Assembly: GCA_029448655.1 (NCBI GenBank)
Contig: JACCLO010000012.1
Span: forward strand, 620,001-684,000
Length of the DNA: 64,000 nt
Direction of reading: 5' to 3'
Source of the DNA: Wolfiporia cocos
Taxonomy: Eukaryota > Basidiomycota > Agaricomycetes > Polyporales > Phaeolaceae
This document shows, piece by piece, positions 32,350 to 44,015 of the stretch; the first letter of the stretch is position 1; every line of letters begins with the position of its first letter. The notes beneath the pieces were generated by a model. The model did not search any database and had not been told where the DNA came from. It saw nothing but the letters and a program-made list of their open reading frames with translations. Made by a program: the position numbers and the translations under genes.

Positions 32350-33781
32350 CGTCTCGGACGCAATGACATCCGAAGAACGCTGTGAAAGAACATGCTTAAC
32401 TGAGTACATACTTTGACAAACTCGTTTCCATAATCTACGATCGACCCTAAAGCATGCGGTGTGTGGAACGCCAGCCCAAGTCATTTCATCGCAGACTGAC
32501 AGAATGTTTGTACTTGCGCACGGGCGGAAGCAGCAGCGATGGTACATGCATTATTCTCTCAGATATGTTCACAGTCTATGTGGGACAAGCGAATGCTGGT
32601 GTGGATAAGGGCGCAAACGTTCGCAGATTACGCAGATAGTGTCATTCAGAGTCGATTCGTAAAGCTCTTACAGGTCCCCCTGAAACGGCAGGGCGTATCG
32701 GCACACCGTGCATCCGCACAGCGCATTGCATGGATGGAATGCCACTCCGCAGGCCTGCCAATCAAAGCGACGCTTCCTGGCGCCGAGCCGTGTCTGTACA
32801 GTCCGCGGCGGTGAATCTCCCTCCTTTCTCCTCAGATTCCCAGGCGGAATAATGCGTCCCCATGGCACCTTTCCGTCACACGGCGCGCATGCGTGTTGCC
32901 ACCATAGCAGGAGCCCATGCAGACCAGGATGTCTTGCGGTGTACGTACACACCGCCATCCAAAATGGAAGCCATCCACGTCGCCCCACGCCCAGAACAAC
33001 AGACTCCCATCCGCAGCGCTCAAGGCTCAAAGGATGACATTGCTTTCCCAAATACTTGACGTGCCTGTATCCCTTCTGCATCTACAGCAAAAGCGCTAGC
33101 ACCGCCACAAGCGTCTGCCGGATGACCGCTCTGTATGCAGTCTGCGGTGCGGGATCAGAGTGCTGACTCGATGGTGGTTGAATGCTCGCTCTGTACGTTC
33201 AACATGTTGATGATACATCGTGCGTTGAGGGAGATGATGTGGGGCGCCTGCAGCAGCTATGATTCACCAATGCGTGTACGGCTGCAGCGCCCGTGTGGTC
33301 CATTGCTCGAGGCGGGCGGGGCTGTGCGCCATTTGCTGCGCTCGAGGCTTCGTACACGGACAGCGGATAGCGCGTACGGAACCACCTACGGGAGGAGCAC
33401 TACTAGGGTGTCGCGCAGGGACCTGCCAGTCGCCTTCGCGTTTCGGGATGCAATCCTCGAGAGCACTCCTGCATACACCAGCGTATTGGCGGAGTAGAGA
33501 TCAGGGCAGCGAATGCACCGCTGCGACCATGTCATCTGACGCTCATGCATCGCTCCTATCGGCTGAATGCGGTGGTCAGCCTGCGTTTCATCGCTATATG
33601 TCAGGCTCCTGGTTCGCAGGCTATGCACCGTATTTGGCACTCGTGCATGTGGCTCGCTGTGCAGCGCTGTGAGGGCGTCCTGGTATATGAATGGGCGGGG
33701 AGGTTCACGCAGGCCATTCTGCTTGACTCAATCCTGCCGTCGTTGGTCACAATATCAACCCCCAATCACGCCGAAACAAGA
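32350..33781. other. Gene-poor stretch before the F-box gene
   Basis: Several GC-rich overlapping open frames exist on both strands between 32,650 and 33,680. Minus-strand frames near 33,030-32,830 (LLFWAWGDVDGFHFGW) and near 33,500-33,390 look protein-like but are in different frames and have no clean splice signals. They could be a decayed gene. I cannot assign a family. Confidence 0.3.
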
Positions 33782-35545
33782 ATGGCCAAAGCGAACGCCG
33801 CGAAGCGACGCACCCTGGAAGCTGCCGCCGCGTCGATCATAGAGGACGTCCAAGACACGGCAAAGGTAACGGAAGGAGTAGGGAAAGATCCGTCCTCCGC
33901 GCTGCGCGAGGAAGCAGCCGATCCTCACAGCGTCGCACAAGACACGCGAGGAAAGTCCGTGGTGAAAAGTGGGGCAGAGGAAGAGTCCACGGAGAGCACC
34001 CTGGAGAGTGCTGAGGGAGCACAGGAAGTCAAGAGTGAGTCATCTGCACCCTAGAGCGATGACCGAAGGATAGATGCAGACACAGGGCCCGGGTGGAGAC
34101 ACATCGGACGCGTCCCGGGCGCTCCAGCGCCGACGGAGGGCGATCCGTCCTCGAGGAGGCCACTGCAGCTGCCGACGGAGGTCTGCGAGCGGATCATCGA
34201 CTGGCTGTGGGATAGCACTTGGATGCTGCAGAGATGCGCCCTTGAATGCAAGGCGTGGACGCCGAGGTGTCGGTACCACATGCAGCGGCACGCCTTTCTG
34301 TGGAATCGGAGCCACGTCCAAGGACATGCGAGGCGGGCGCGGGCACAGCCACATCTCGCCCAGCAAGTGAGAAGAGTCATAGTGATGGGTGAAGCGAAGC
34401 CAGGCGAGCGCGGGCCCATTCCGCAGCTGGGCACATTCGCCGTCATGGGCGCGGGCAGGCTGCCACTCGTGTGGCGTCTTGTCATCCACGGTGCGATCTG
34501 GAAGCCGGGCGACTTGCCTCCGCTTGTCCTCTCCGCGTTTTCTTCCCTCGCGGCACTCCGGCTTTCTGACGTCACGTTTCCGAAGGTGAGCGAGCTTGGG
34601 CGTCTCGTCTGCGCACTCCCGAGCCTCGTCCGCCTCAGATGCGAAAATCTGCTGTTCACGAGCACCGCACCCTGCGCTGGTCTTGCAACCACGCGCTCTC
34701 CGCCCTCCGTGAGGCTGACCGACCTGGCGATCTTCTCCGTCAAAGAGACTGCCTCCAATGTTGAAGCCAACAAGTCGCTCGTTGAGCACCTGTGCGCCGC
34801 GGGGGTGGTCGCTCACCTCCAGAGGCTCGATCTCTCTGTCTGCGCATCCTCTGACAGCAAGTATCTGGATGTTTATCGAGAGCCCCTCCATGAGCTGTTC
34901 AAGCAGTGCGGCCGGTCCCTACACCACCTGACTCTCTCACTCGATGCACGTCCAGACAAGGATGCTGAGGCAGACGCAATCTCTGATACAATCGGTACGT
35001 CTATGTTATGACCTCCGCCCACCGCGTATATCCACCGTTAATGTTCACTCGTAACAGTATCTGTATTTGATCTCGTGCATTTTGGCAGTCTGCAGACAGT
35101 TTTTTTGAAAGCCTTGAACTTTGAGATGGTTGGATATGCCTGGATGCGCCGCATCCTTGAACCCTATGTGTCGAGGAATTTGCGCGAGGTATCAATTGTC
35201 GTGGACCGACCTAGGTACAGTGAGAATGCAAACAAGAACTTACAAAGGACTGTATCCGCTCTCGGGGAGGACATGTGCCGTCAACTCAATGAGCTGTTCT
35301 CCAACAAAGACTATGAGAAGCTCCACCATGTTGACTTTGTGTTCTCGACTGATCCAACTAGGGTCATACCGGATGCCACCCGGTGGTCATCCCTGCTCAG
35401 GGCAGAGATGCCAAAATTGAATGAGCGAGGAGTTTTGCGGTGAGTGGTGCCTTTGATGAATTGCGCAGTCTCATCATCCTGCCTGCCATTCCGCAGGACC
35501 CGTGTCGATGTCTTCATCGGCCTCTTCGATGAAAACTATTATTGA
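33782..35545 (+). CDS. F-box protein with leucine-rich C-terminus
   Basis: Probably a substrate-recognition subunit of an SCF ubiquitin ligase; basidiomycetes have very many such genes. Four exons: 33782-34034, 34086-34994, 35058-35439 and 35497-35545. The start MAKANAAKRRTLEAAAASII opens a helical, acidic N-terminus. The first intron (34035-34085, gtgagt...cacag) removes an in-frame TAG. Exon 2 begins the F-box at RRPLQLPTEVCERIIDWLWD, followed by TWMLQRCALECKAW. The rest is leucine-rich (LPPLVLSAFSSLAALRLSDV, LVRLRCENLLF, HLQRLDLSVC, SLHHLTLSL) and ends VFIGLFDENYY. It sits between the two duplicated blocks and is not part of them. Its target is unknown. Confidence 0.75.
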
Positions 35546-37139
35546 GCTTGTACTGGCCCTCACTTCGCACTGCCGGTTTTGTGGATGCGAGTGTGCCCCA
35601 ATTACATGGCTGCCCTCCTTGACCTCAAGCTCGTGCCCAGCACCCTATAGCAGATCCAATATGCGTCATTCCCATTTCTACATGCCCGTGACCCTTCTCC
35701 CGCTATCGAACCATTCAAGCCTCTCTGCACTTTGGCCCACCATATACTCACGCTACCACCGCGAAGCTGTTGAAATTTACGGGTATGCGCCCGCTCGTGA
35801 GGCTATGCGCTCCCTTTCAGGCTCCAGGGACTTCGTCTGGATAGGTTCAAATGCACGGCGTAGGTACGTACAATCCGTGCCCTTTTATGCTAACGGTGAC
35901 TCATCTGCCCGTGCCGCCCCGATTATCAGCCCCCCGACTCCCGACGTGCCCCGCCATTTCCGCCTTGGCAAGCTATTGACTCCGATCAATGCGCGACTGC
36001 GATCGCACCATCGCACGCCGAGCGCGTCGACTTCCAACAGAAGCGCCCAACGCTTAATCGACTCACCCCACCATGAATGCGTCACGTCAATTGTAGCACC
36101 CATCGGTCGCACATATGGGCACACAGATCCGATAGTGCGCTTCAGACGTCCTGGGTGCCAAGAAAGTTCACGAAGGCGATGTGGCCGTCTCCCGTCCATC
36201 TGAATTGCGTCCGGGGGTTGGACGCGTGGCGGATAATGATCAAGACCAAGGACAGTGCGCACGCCCTGATACTCCGACAACAACAGTTATCGATATATTT
36301 GGATACCCCACGACACTGCGCACTCACGCTATCCGGCCATATACATCCGTGCGGCGCACGATGCCTCCCTCGCCTCTGCCTGTCGGCAATCCGCCATGCT
36401 ACGGAACAACCCCGCCGTAGGCATCCGACCCACGAAACAATTCCAATTGTCGCCTACGCTTCCCTCCACGCGATGTCTCGCGAGCCCTGACGCGCAAGCG
36501 ATGTAGGGCTGCGCTCTACGGCTCCTGCGATGCCAGAAGAACATGGAGGCATCGTATCCGCGATATATATGAAGGATGCACCCGCTGGGAATGCGATTTG
36601 GTGTGGAGATATCTAAACTTGCTGGCATCTGATGCACGCCCTGACACTCCGACGACGACGAACATCGACATGTTCGGACGCGCCGGCGTTGTCTCACGGC
36701 TCCGCGCAGGCTTTGTACGCGATATTGCACACGTGCACCATCCAGTCCAAACACATTCGCCAGACGCCGCGAGATTTCTTTCCTGCACGGCTCAGCGGAC
36801 CATCGTGTCTCTCACGAGTCTGCGCTGTTGCCGTCCGAGCCGCTGGACATTACTCGTCGATTCTGACGGCGCGCAACTTGTCTCGTGATCGGTGTCGCGC
36901 TAATGCTAGGCAGGCCCGCCCTCTACGGCTTGTACGACGACAGAGGAATGTGTCCCATCGCTCTGCGGCTACGCAGAGAACGCGACAAATGGGAGCGCGA
37001 GGTGAGGAGATCTTTGGAGTACCAGCAATGATGGCTGTGTTTATGTCGCGCTACGATGGGGAGAAGGGCAGACTTTTGAGGCTTGGAGACGGGGTTTTGC
37101 GCCGGGCCGAGAAAGCTCAAAACAGATGGTTATTACTTG
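35546..37139. other. Spacer before block B with about 390-bp direct duplication
   Basis: Two related segments of about 390 bp share cgcacgccctga(t/c)actccgac (36258 and 36634, 376 bp apart) and ctctacggct (36516 and 36920). In one plus-strand frame they read ARPDTPTTTxIDxFG in both, and ALYGSCDARRTWRHR / ALYGLYDDRGMCPIA. The second copy ends in RRERDKWEREVRRSLEYQQ and a stop near 37034. I do not recognise the family and see no start codon or complete exon chain, so I list it as repeat-derived or fragmentary coding sequence. Confidence 0.35.
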
Positions 37140-37361
37140 TACACAACACTCAGTATAAGGCGAGAGGTTCAAGCATAGTGCACTAAGACAGGGTGTAAGC
37201 ACTATCAAAGGAGTTTCTTTCTCCCGATTCAACCAGATCACAGCGTTTCTGGTAAAATACAGTATGAATTACTATAGCTGACAGCAACACGTTCATGAAA
37301 TTATGTGGCATAATCATCATACTATGTATTTCTTCGCAAGCTCCTGTATGATGCATCTATC

Positions 37362-38287
37362 CTATGGACCATCCATAAGGTCAATAACATCCTTCGTCTG
37401 ATAAACCTGCGCATCCGCTGCATGAGGTACACTGTGGTACCATTGCAGCAGATGACCCCAGTTGCGACACATATGTCTCGGATTGAAATCTGGATACGGC
37501 AACTTGTGTCCCTTCACCCAGTCGAACGTTATAATTCCTACATCCCCTGTGCACATTATTATCCGCCTCATCATTTCCAAGCAATGATCTGACAGACCAT
37601 GTCAATTCACGCAGATACAATGTACTCACAGAGCCTCACCGATATGGGTACGATAAATCTCCCGATCACTATAAGCGGAAGGATCCAGCTGCTCATAGTG
37701 GTCCAGATAACTGTTCCTTCGCAGCATGACCTTTGGTCACAGGCAATTTTTAAAAAATCCTTGGTGAGAGGACTTTCGAGATGCGTACCACACAATGGAG
37801 CTGATGACCGATCTCAAGAGCTGCCAGATATTCGTCTTCCTTCCCATCGGGAGAATGCAAATATCAATGAAAACGAATCAAATTTCTATCGAGTACGAAC
37901 TGGTATACAAGAGCGTACCCCATGATTTATCAATCTGTGCGTTGGGTACTCCTCGATTATGGAGGGATAATCAAACATCCCATCGACTCAACGAGCTCAT
38001 GATAGCTGATAGCATCCAGAGCGGGGGCTTGGGACTATACGTCTGTTGATGCCACAATAATATGGAGCTTATACACACAATACACGGACAGCTTCTTCAC
38101 ACATTCGAGCTGAGAGAGCTGCATCGACCATCCGAGCACGAATGAGGCCAAAGAGGACGATACAATAAGGCTACATAGTATAATCCACAAGCAAATTTGA
38201 CGAGACCTTGCATCTGTTTTACCTGATTCTCTTCACTGGGTTCATCGTCGGTAATTAGAGGTGAGTAACAAAAAGCGGCGTTGACAT
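37362..38287 (-). pseudogene. UstYa family gene, disrupted (block B copy 1)
   Basis: Paralogue of the block A gene at 22013-23038. Preserved parts include the transmembrane region in a shifted frame (LIVSSSLASFVLGWSMQ), the HQLHC motif, DPSAYSDREIYRTHIG and the last exon DHCLEMMRRIIMCTGDVGII. Lesions: the N-terminal frame is shifted soon after ATG 38287 and meets a TAA; a stretch of the first exon is deleted between the DDE-rich segment and the helix; exon 2 has a small deletion where block A reads PSIYRG; and most of exon 3 before HQLHC is missing. It cannot encode an intact protein. Confidence 0.75.
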
Positions 38288-40188
38288 CCCACCAAGACGT
38301 TCTCTCGCCTTGTTTGTTGTGGGGAATCGCTTATTTATGGGAATGCCTCACTTTGCGAATTGAAGATTTGATTCACGTCACGACGGGATCAACGTTGGCG
38401 GACCTGCACGTAATAATGCGCAGGGCGACCTAGACGCTACAATTACATCTCAAGCTTCCGTCCATGCTGACTTAGGGGGTTGCCAAACGATACAAAATGC
38501 GGGAGAGAGAACATCTCGGATCTCCGTGACAGCCAATACGAGCCCTCCATCACATTGCGGATCCCCGAGAGAGCAGGAATCCAGGCTAAGAACATCTGAT
38601 CAGGTATCAAGATTGCTCCCACGCAGTACCATTTTTGGCGCTTGCGGCGTAATCACATTCTAGCCAGAACTTCACCGTATAGCTATTATAGTGCTTGATA
38701 TGCGCCCCTGAGTGCTTCAGCTGTCCGGATTCTATAAGGTGCACAACTAATGATCCGAACAACTATATAAACCATCGTGAAGTCGTTTTCGACGATTTCA
38801 TGAGCGGTCCACCAATTCTCATGACATGGCCAATACCACTGCCACTGAGGACATGCTGTGAGACTTACCGGACGTGTGTGCTTGCTCGAGTGAACATATG
38901 ACTACTTCCAATGTACTGTACTGCCATTGATCACACTAACATGATAGATCTTTCTGTCAAAGGATTGCATCAATCGTCGTACTTCAGTAGCTCTCCTCGA
39001 ATCTATAAGTAAGGTATGCTATCATCTTGATGAGGCTGTTTACGCCATCGCAACATCTATGCAAGCGTTAGGTCCTGCGAGCTTTCGACGACAGCACTAG
39101 TGATAGAACTCTGATCGTATCTCGCGTAACACTGGAACTTACACAAGACAAGAAGGCAGATTTCAAGTAGGTCAACATGTGCATAACGTAAGTCGTACCT
39201 GCTCCGAACTGGACCGGGATTCCTCACCCCATCTGATTCGGAATGTGGCGTTTAGCCCTGAGTGTTCTAGAGGATATATGGTGCAGGCGGCAGCGTTTAT
39301 TGAAGTCGCGACATAGCACAAGGCCTTTCATGATGATCTAATTTCGTGCACCGGCCGTGCAATGGCTGGATGCCGCAGTAATTCATCTAGTATGAATAGC
39401 TCTGAATGCAGACCGGAACCACACTGCTTCTATATGATGTCACGTCACCTAAGGTTGCGAAGCTGCTCGGAGTTTCCTACATAGTATTTAGCACCATGTC
39501 AAAAGCCTAGTAGTAGGATGTCAGCTGATGTAGGCGCGGCAGACGACTTTTCGTAAGTATAAGGGCCCCCATGGAGCTACTTCAACATACTGCTCACATT
39601 GGGCAACGGCGATCCACAGGGGTGTAACTCGGTTATTTAATATTTTCTGATCGCCCTCGCCGAATGTTTGGGTTCCTTCGATGAAATCCCCGGTTTCGTT
39701 TCCCAAATTTTCTACCCAAGGGTTGAGTACTGAGTATCCATCCTTGGTCTTAGGCTTTGATGGTGATGTTTGACATAATATCAGCATGCACGTTGAGTAG
39801 CCTATGATCTTCAAATCACCCGATACAATGAGACGTCTGCTGTCTCTCGCGCTCTTGGATGGATCTTGACAAGGAATCGTGGGTCGTCTTACATTCCGAT
39901 CCCAAAATGTTGTGAGATATTAAATAGCATAACCATCAGGATCTCAGCTTAGCTCGAGCTCAATCTCCCTTGCGACACTATGAGTACGATACTCGTCTAC
40001 ATGCAACTGTACGGCCTCACTTTCCAGCAGCAGCGGTTCTTGAGCTAAGCGGGCTGAAACTCTCTCCACTAGTGCATGATATCAAGTTCGCTCCAAAGAG
40101 CACAGAAAAGGTGTGTAAAACGAGTTTCAAGCATTCCGGCTACAACAGAGGGGAAAATATGTACTGCGTCTGAATGTGTATATTACTG
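38288..40188. other. Block B spacer, no gene recognised
   Basis: Aligns in part with 23,040-25,400 of block A. A minus-strand frame at 39521-39814 is open for about 97 codons and has no counterpart that I can align in block A; I do not recognise it and do not call it a gene. Confidence 0.4.
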
Positions 40189-41260
40189 CTACTCTGGTCT
40201 CGGTAAGTCTATGGCGTCCCCAGTTCGGTATACATGAGATGCTGGCACATGTGGAGCTTGTTTAATATACTCAAAAAGCTTGCTGATGTCTTTACAGACG
40301 CGCTTCGTACTAAAGCCGGGAAACGGGCGACTTCGTCCCTTCACCCAATCATAAGTGATAAGACCAACGTCGCCTGTACACATTATCAATTGCCTCAGGA
40401 TTTCAATACAGTGATCTGGAACAACTCAGAGGTCAACGGTCACGGAATAAGTCAAGTAACGACGAGCTTACCAAGATGGATTCGTAAAGGTTTGGATCAG
40501 CTTGATAGTCCTCTTCGAACTGCGAACAGTAATCAAAGTATGTATGCTGGCGCAGTTTGTTCTGACATACATTCATTAACTACAAGTCAGGCATATTATC
40601 ATAGTTCTCGTACCAGACAGTGCAGCTGATGGCTGATCTCGAAATCAACTAGTATACCACCCCTGAATTCTTCGTCTAACTTGACAATAGACTATCCATT
40701 TTTCCTAGTTTTTGGAGATCACCTTCCGGAATGCGGGTCATTTTCGCCGATATTATGGAAGATAAGGCTTCGGATATAGAATATACGTTTGCGCTTTACC
40801 ACTCGTCGAGATCTCTTCCCAGGCAGCATCAAGTGCAGCATTCGGAGAGCCTCAATATATGGATGGATTCCCAAGCGATCCGTTGAATGTAACGATACGA
40901 TACTCAACAGCATCTAGAGCCGGTGCTAGTGATGAGTTAGCGTCAAGCATACAATTCCATTGGCTGTACAATTGACTCACAAAATGAGGATAGCCGTGGG
41001 GTGCACTGATCCATCGTGACCCGCATCGACCAAACCCACGATAATATTGACGCAGAGATCAAAACAAGAACACCGTGCACCAACCACGGCCAAGCTCTAT
41101 GTCGCACACGTTGTCGCTGAGAGGTCTTGGGCTGCGTGTATTCAGCTTCTTCATTGACCAAGTGGAATGTTTCGTCATTCACATCTGCGACAGGGGAATA
41201 CCGGGAGTGCTCTCCTAAAATTGCTGCAAAATAGAGCGTTGTACATTTGTGCAGGGAGCA
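40189..41260 (-). pseudogene. UstYa family gene, disrupted (block B copy 2)
   Basis: Paralogue of the block A gene at 27142-28220. Still readable are YSPVADVNDE, the transmembrane helix (WLVHGVLVLISASILSWVWS), APALDAVEYRIVTFNGSLG, EISHQLHCL and the last exon (DHCIEILRQLIMCTGDVGLI). Lesions: the block A start codon is replaced by AAG at the matching position; a TGA occurs in exon 2 where block A has the Arg of SVYRG; and exon 3 has a TAG where block A reads KTDRPS. Even with an alternative downstream ATG (41182) the two stops remain. Confidence 0.75.
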
Positions 41261-42339
41261 TCCTTGTTATTTATCTTGTACTGTGTACGTGGTACACCGT
41301 CCGACATCCGCAGTCATCGGTTATTTATCAAATTCAGACTGTATAGAATACTTATAGCTAAGTTGACCATTCCTTGCTAAGAGGTGCACATATGACCGAT
41401 GAGATGCATATATGGTGTTGATGCAGTGCTCCAGTTAACTCTCGTAGCAGTAGTATAATGTGCGAAAGATCAATGATTGTAAGTTTGATCGTCGCTACAA
41501 GCCTAGACCTTCTCGTCCGATGCCTCGGCCTCCGGTGGGCTCTACTATCAAACCCTATCGGAAGCCTGCGAGAGGGTAGACATTGTGGGACCGTAGCCGT
41601 TGTGTGACCGTAGCCGTTGTGGGACCGAACAAGAGCGAAAATGCTCGAAGAGAGATCGCCAAAGCTTCTTCTGTCATAGTCGATTCCAAATTTGATCAAA
41701 TCAGTATCGGCATGCCCTCAATGACCTGTTTGATCAATCCTGACCGTACAGCGAATCCAATCAGGACGTGTATAGATAGCATCCGTATATGTGGGCAAAC
41801 GCCATGTTGAACGCGGCTGAGGAATGCCGTATTCTCAATGCTTCGCTATTTAAAAACAAATGCTTACCGAAGCAGTTCTGAGTTAACGGGGCCTCCTACA
41901 GTACTGAGGCTGTGAATCTCAGTATTTCAGTATTTCGAGAAGCTCAAAATTTGGACGAGAGTGATATTGCAGTTGAGGAACATACCCTCCTGCACAGATT
42001 TGTTGTTTAGTCCTTTCGCGTACAGTTACTTAGCACCGCATGAAGAGGCGCAGAGCGCTTTGATCGATGCCCCTAACTCCACCATGCTGAACTGTCTGTT
42101 CAGCACAGGTGCGCCGTAACCGTGAAAAACTATTCGCATGAAACAATTCCAAGAAGTACTGCTGACCGAGCACGTGGATCACTAGATGTACCATCTACAT
42201 GAATCAGTGGTTTTAGGGGATTCCGATCAATCTGAATAGTATGTCTATCCCTTCTGGCGAGATCTCAACGTGATCGAATGTTGGTTTTATCCAAACAAGT
42301 CATAAATGTGTTGGCTTAAAAGAAATGGTTTCGACGCAA

Positions 42340-42347
42340 TATAAAAG
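42340..42347 (+). promoter_or_regulatory. TATA box of precursor gene B
   Basis: TATAAAAG, 74 bp upstream of the ATG at 42414, conserved with the box of precursor A. Confidence 0.6.
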
Positions 42348-42413
42348 ATGCAGCTAGAGACTGTAGACTCCATCGTCCCCACACAACCCATCAATAAGTC
42401 ATTCCTCCTTATC

Positions 42414-42712
42414 ATGTTCCAGCACAAGACGTTTGGGCTGCTGCTCGTTGCCATCCTTCTTGCAGGAGCATCCGCTTTACCTCTATATAGCGGTGGTATG
42501 ATATTCCTCTTGCATTGCAAGACAGTAGTGAAACTGAAATTTACTACAGAGGATATTGACAGTGGCGCTCTAAATGCCATCTACAGCGATGCATACAATG
42601 GTATGATGCACTGATTATATGGCAAATGAGCAGTCAATCTCATTCCTGTGTGTCAGAGGATATTGATAGCGGCGCTCTGAATGCCATCTACAGCGATGCG
42701 TACAAAGCTTAG
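42414..42712 (+). CDS. Secreted repeat peptide, candidate dikaritin-type RiPP precursor B
   Basis: Start ATG 42414. Three exons (42414-42495, 42550-42600, 42657-42712) give 62 residues. Exon 1 is a signal peptide (KTFGLLLVAILLAGASA). Exons 2 and 3 encode two nearly identical repeats, EDIDSGALNAIYSDAY followed by N or by KA and stop. Both begin with the phase-1 split Glu codon. Exon sizes (82, 51 and 56 nt) match the first, third and last exons of precursor A, so A has one more repeat exon. The core IYSDAY has two Tyr spaced by four, compatible with UstYa-type cross-linking in principle. The gene is open and well spliced although both nearby UstYa genes are broken. Whether the peptide is made and cyclised is unknown. 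Confidence 0.7.
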
Positions 42713-43357
42713 ATCAGCAAGATGTGAATCCTTATGGCTCATTTCCCTGTGGCATGATGTATGTATAGTCTCCGCATTACAATCCAAAGGACCAGTATGT
42801 CTCATGATTGCCTGCCCTGATACAGGTTTGTCATGATCACTTGCAAGCACATTAACGACGATAGTGCACATAAGTCAGCTGTATGGGGATATGCCAAATA
42901 GGTGTTCTAGACGATGTTGCATTTTCAAACCTTGTTCTGTATTGACTACGCGTCTCCATTTCGCCACTGCGGGTCACACTGAGCGTGAATTGTTACCTGA
43001 ACTCAGCATCTGTAGTTCGTCAACGGCAAGCGATGTGCTCTGCACTTTCCTATTCATGTTTATTCAGCGTTCATAGCATTTCGGCTGGCCTCCCCAGAAG
43101 GAAAGAATGACATTAATGAGACAAAAATTGACTTTGTCAGCTGGCCATAGCTCGTCGGCCGCAATTTGTTTCCACAACGTGATGATTGTGCAAATAATTG
43201 GCCTAATTTGACACGTGTGTTTATTCACTTAACCTGGAAGTGTGCTGAGAAATGAGCGCGGTTCGTCGCCTAACCTTTGGTCGTAGATTGAATGCTTTGA
43301 TGTATGGGAAGCACCAGCCTCGGGCGAAGTTATCTGTACTTGCGCTCGCTACTATTA
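42713..43357. other. Downstream of precursor B, no gene recognised
   Basis: Non-coding sequence aligned with block A; contains the empty target site of the 267-bp MITE near 43,270. Confidence 0.45.
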
Positions 43358-44015
43358 CAGTCGTTCCCGAAAATAATGTCAAAGTCACGTTTTGTTTTTG
43401 CGCGTCGTCTCGACGCGCCAAAGTTCCGAGCCAAAGTTCCGAGCCATCTTCCGACTCGTAAGCGCCCTTAAGCGCCCGTTGCTCGCACCTACTTGCATTT
43501 GTGTACTGCACTGTTTTCTGCAGCTATGGGTAATAGAAGAATTAACAAAGATATAAAATTGTGTACTCTTCGTCCATGGCAAGCGGTTGGGTCCAACATG
43601 GTATTTGTGAGATTCTAATCATCTCCCGCTAGTCTACCATTGGGAGCACATCTTCGAGGGCTTCGGCCGCATCGTCAAGCCATCATCGCCGTGGCGTGAT
43701 CGCGTTCATATTAGCATATTAGCACCCGGGCTGTAATGAACTCTATTTATCTTTTGTACGAAAACATCCCAATGCCCATCCCGACAAATTCCTGTTCTGA
43801 CTGGCTAATATTATGATATCATCACATTCCAAATTGCACTGCAATAAGCCCTGTGGGAAATGCGACATGTTTGAACTCAAGAGAAAGGCTCGAAACGATG
43901 GCATACAGGTGCGCGTACGAGTCGGAAGATGGCTCGGAACTTTGGCTCGGAACTTTGGCGCGTCGAGACGACGCGCAAAAAAAAGTGACTTTGACATTAT
44001 TTTCGGGAACGACTG
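43358..44015. mobile_element. 658-bp mariner-type MITE with TA duplication
   Basis: Ends CAGTCGTTCCCGAAAATAAT read inward from both sides, with inverted repeats of about 110 bp that are almost identical. TA flanks it at 43356-43357 and 44016-44017. Each arm holds a tandem pair of ccaaagttccgag and a gcgcgtcgtctcgacgcgcc palindrome. There is no transposase frame. Block A lacks the element at the matching place (about 30,850-30,875). Confidence 0.85.

Noticed and set aside
32668..33081. Minus-strand protein-like frames upstream of the F-box gene
   Set aside because: The coding-like pieces are in different frames without convincing splice sites, and no family could be assigned.
34035..34085. 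An in-frame TAG before the F-box as evidence of a pseudogene
   Set aside because: A standard 51-bp intron (gtgagt...cacag) removes the stop and joins the exons in phase.
35502..36283. Long plus- and minus-strand frames downstream of the F-box gene
   Set aside because: They overlap each other on opposite strands, partly extend the F-box 3' end in another frame, and show no domain.
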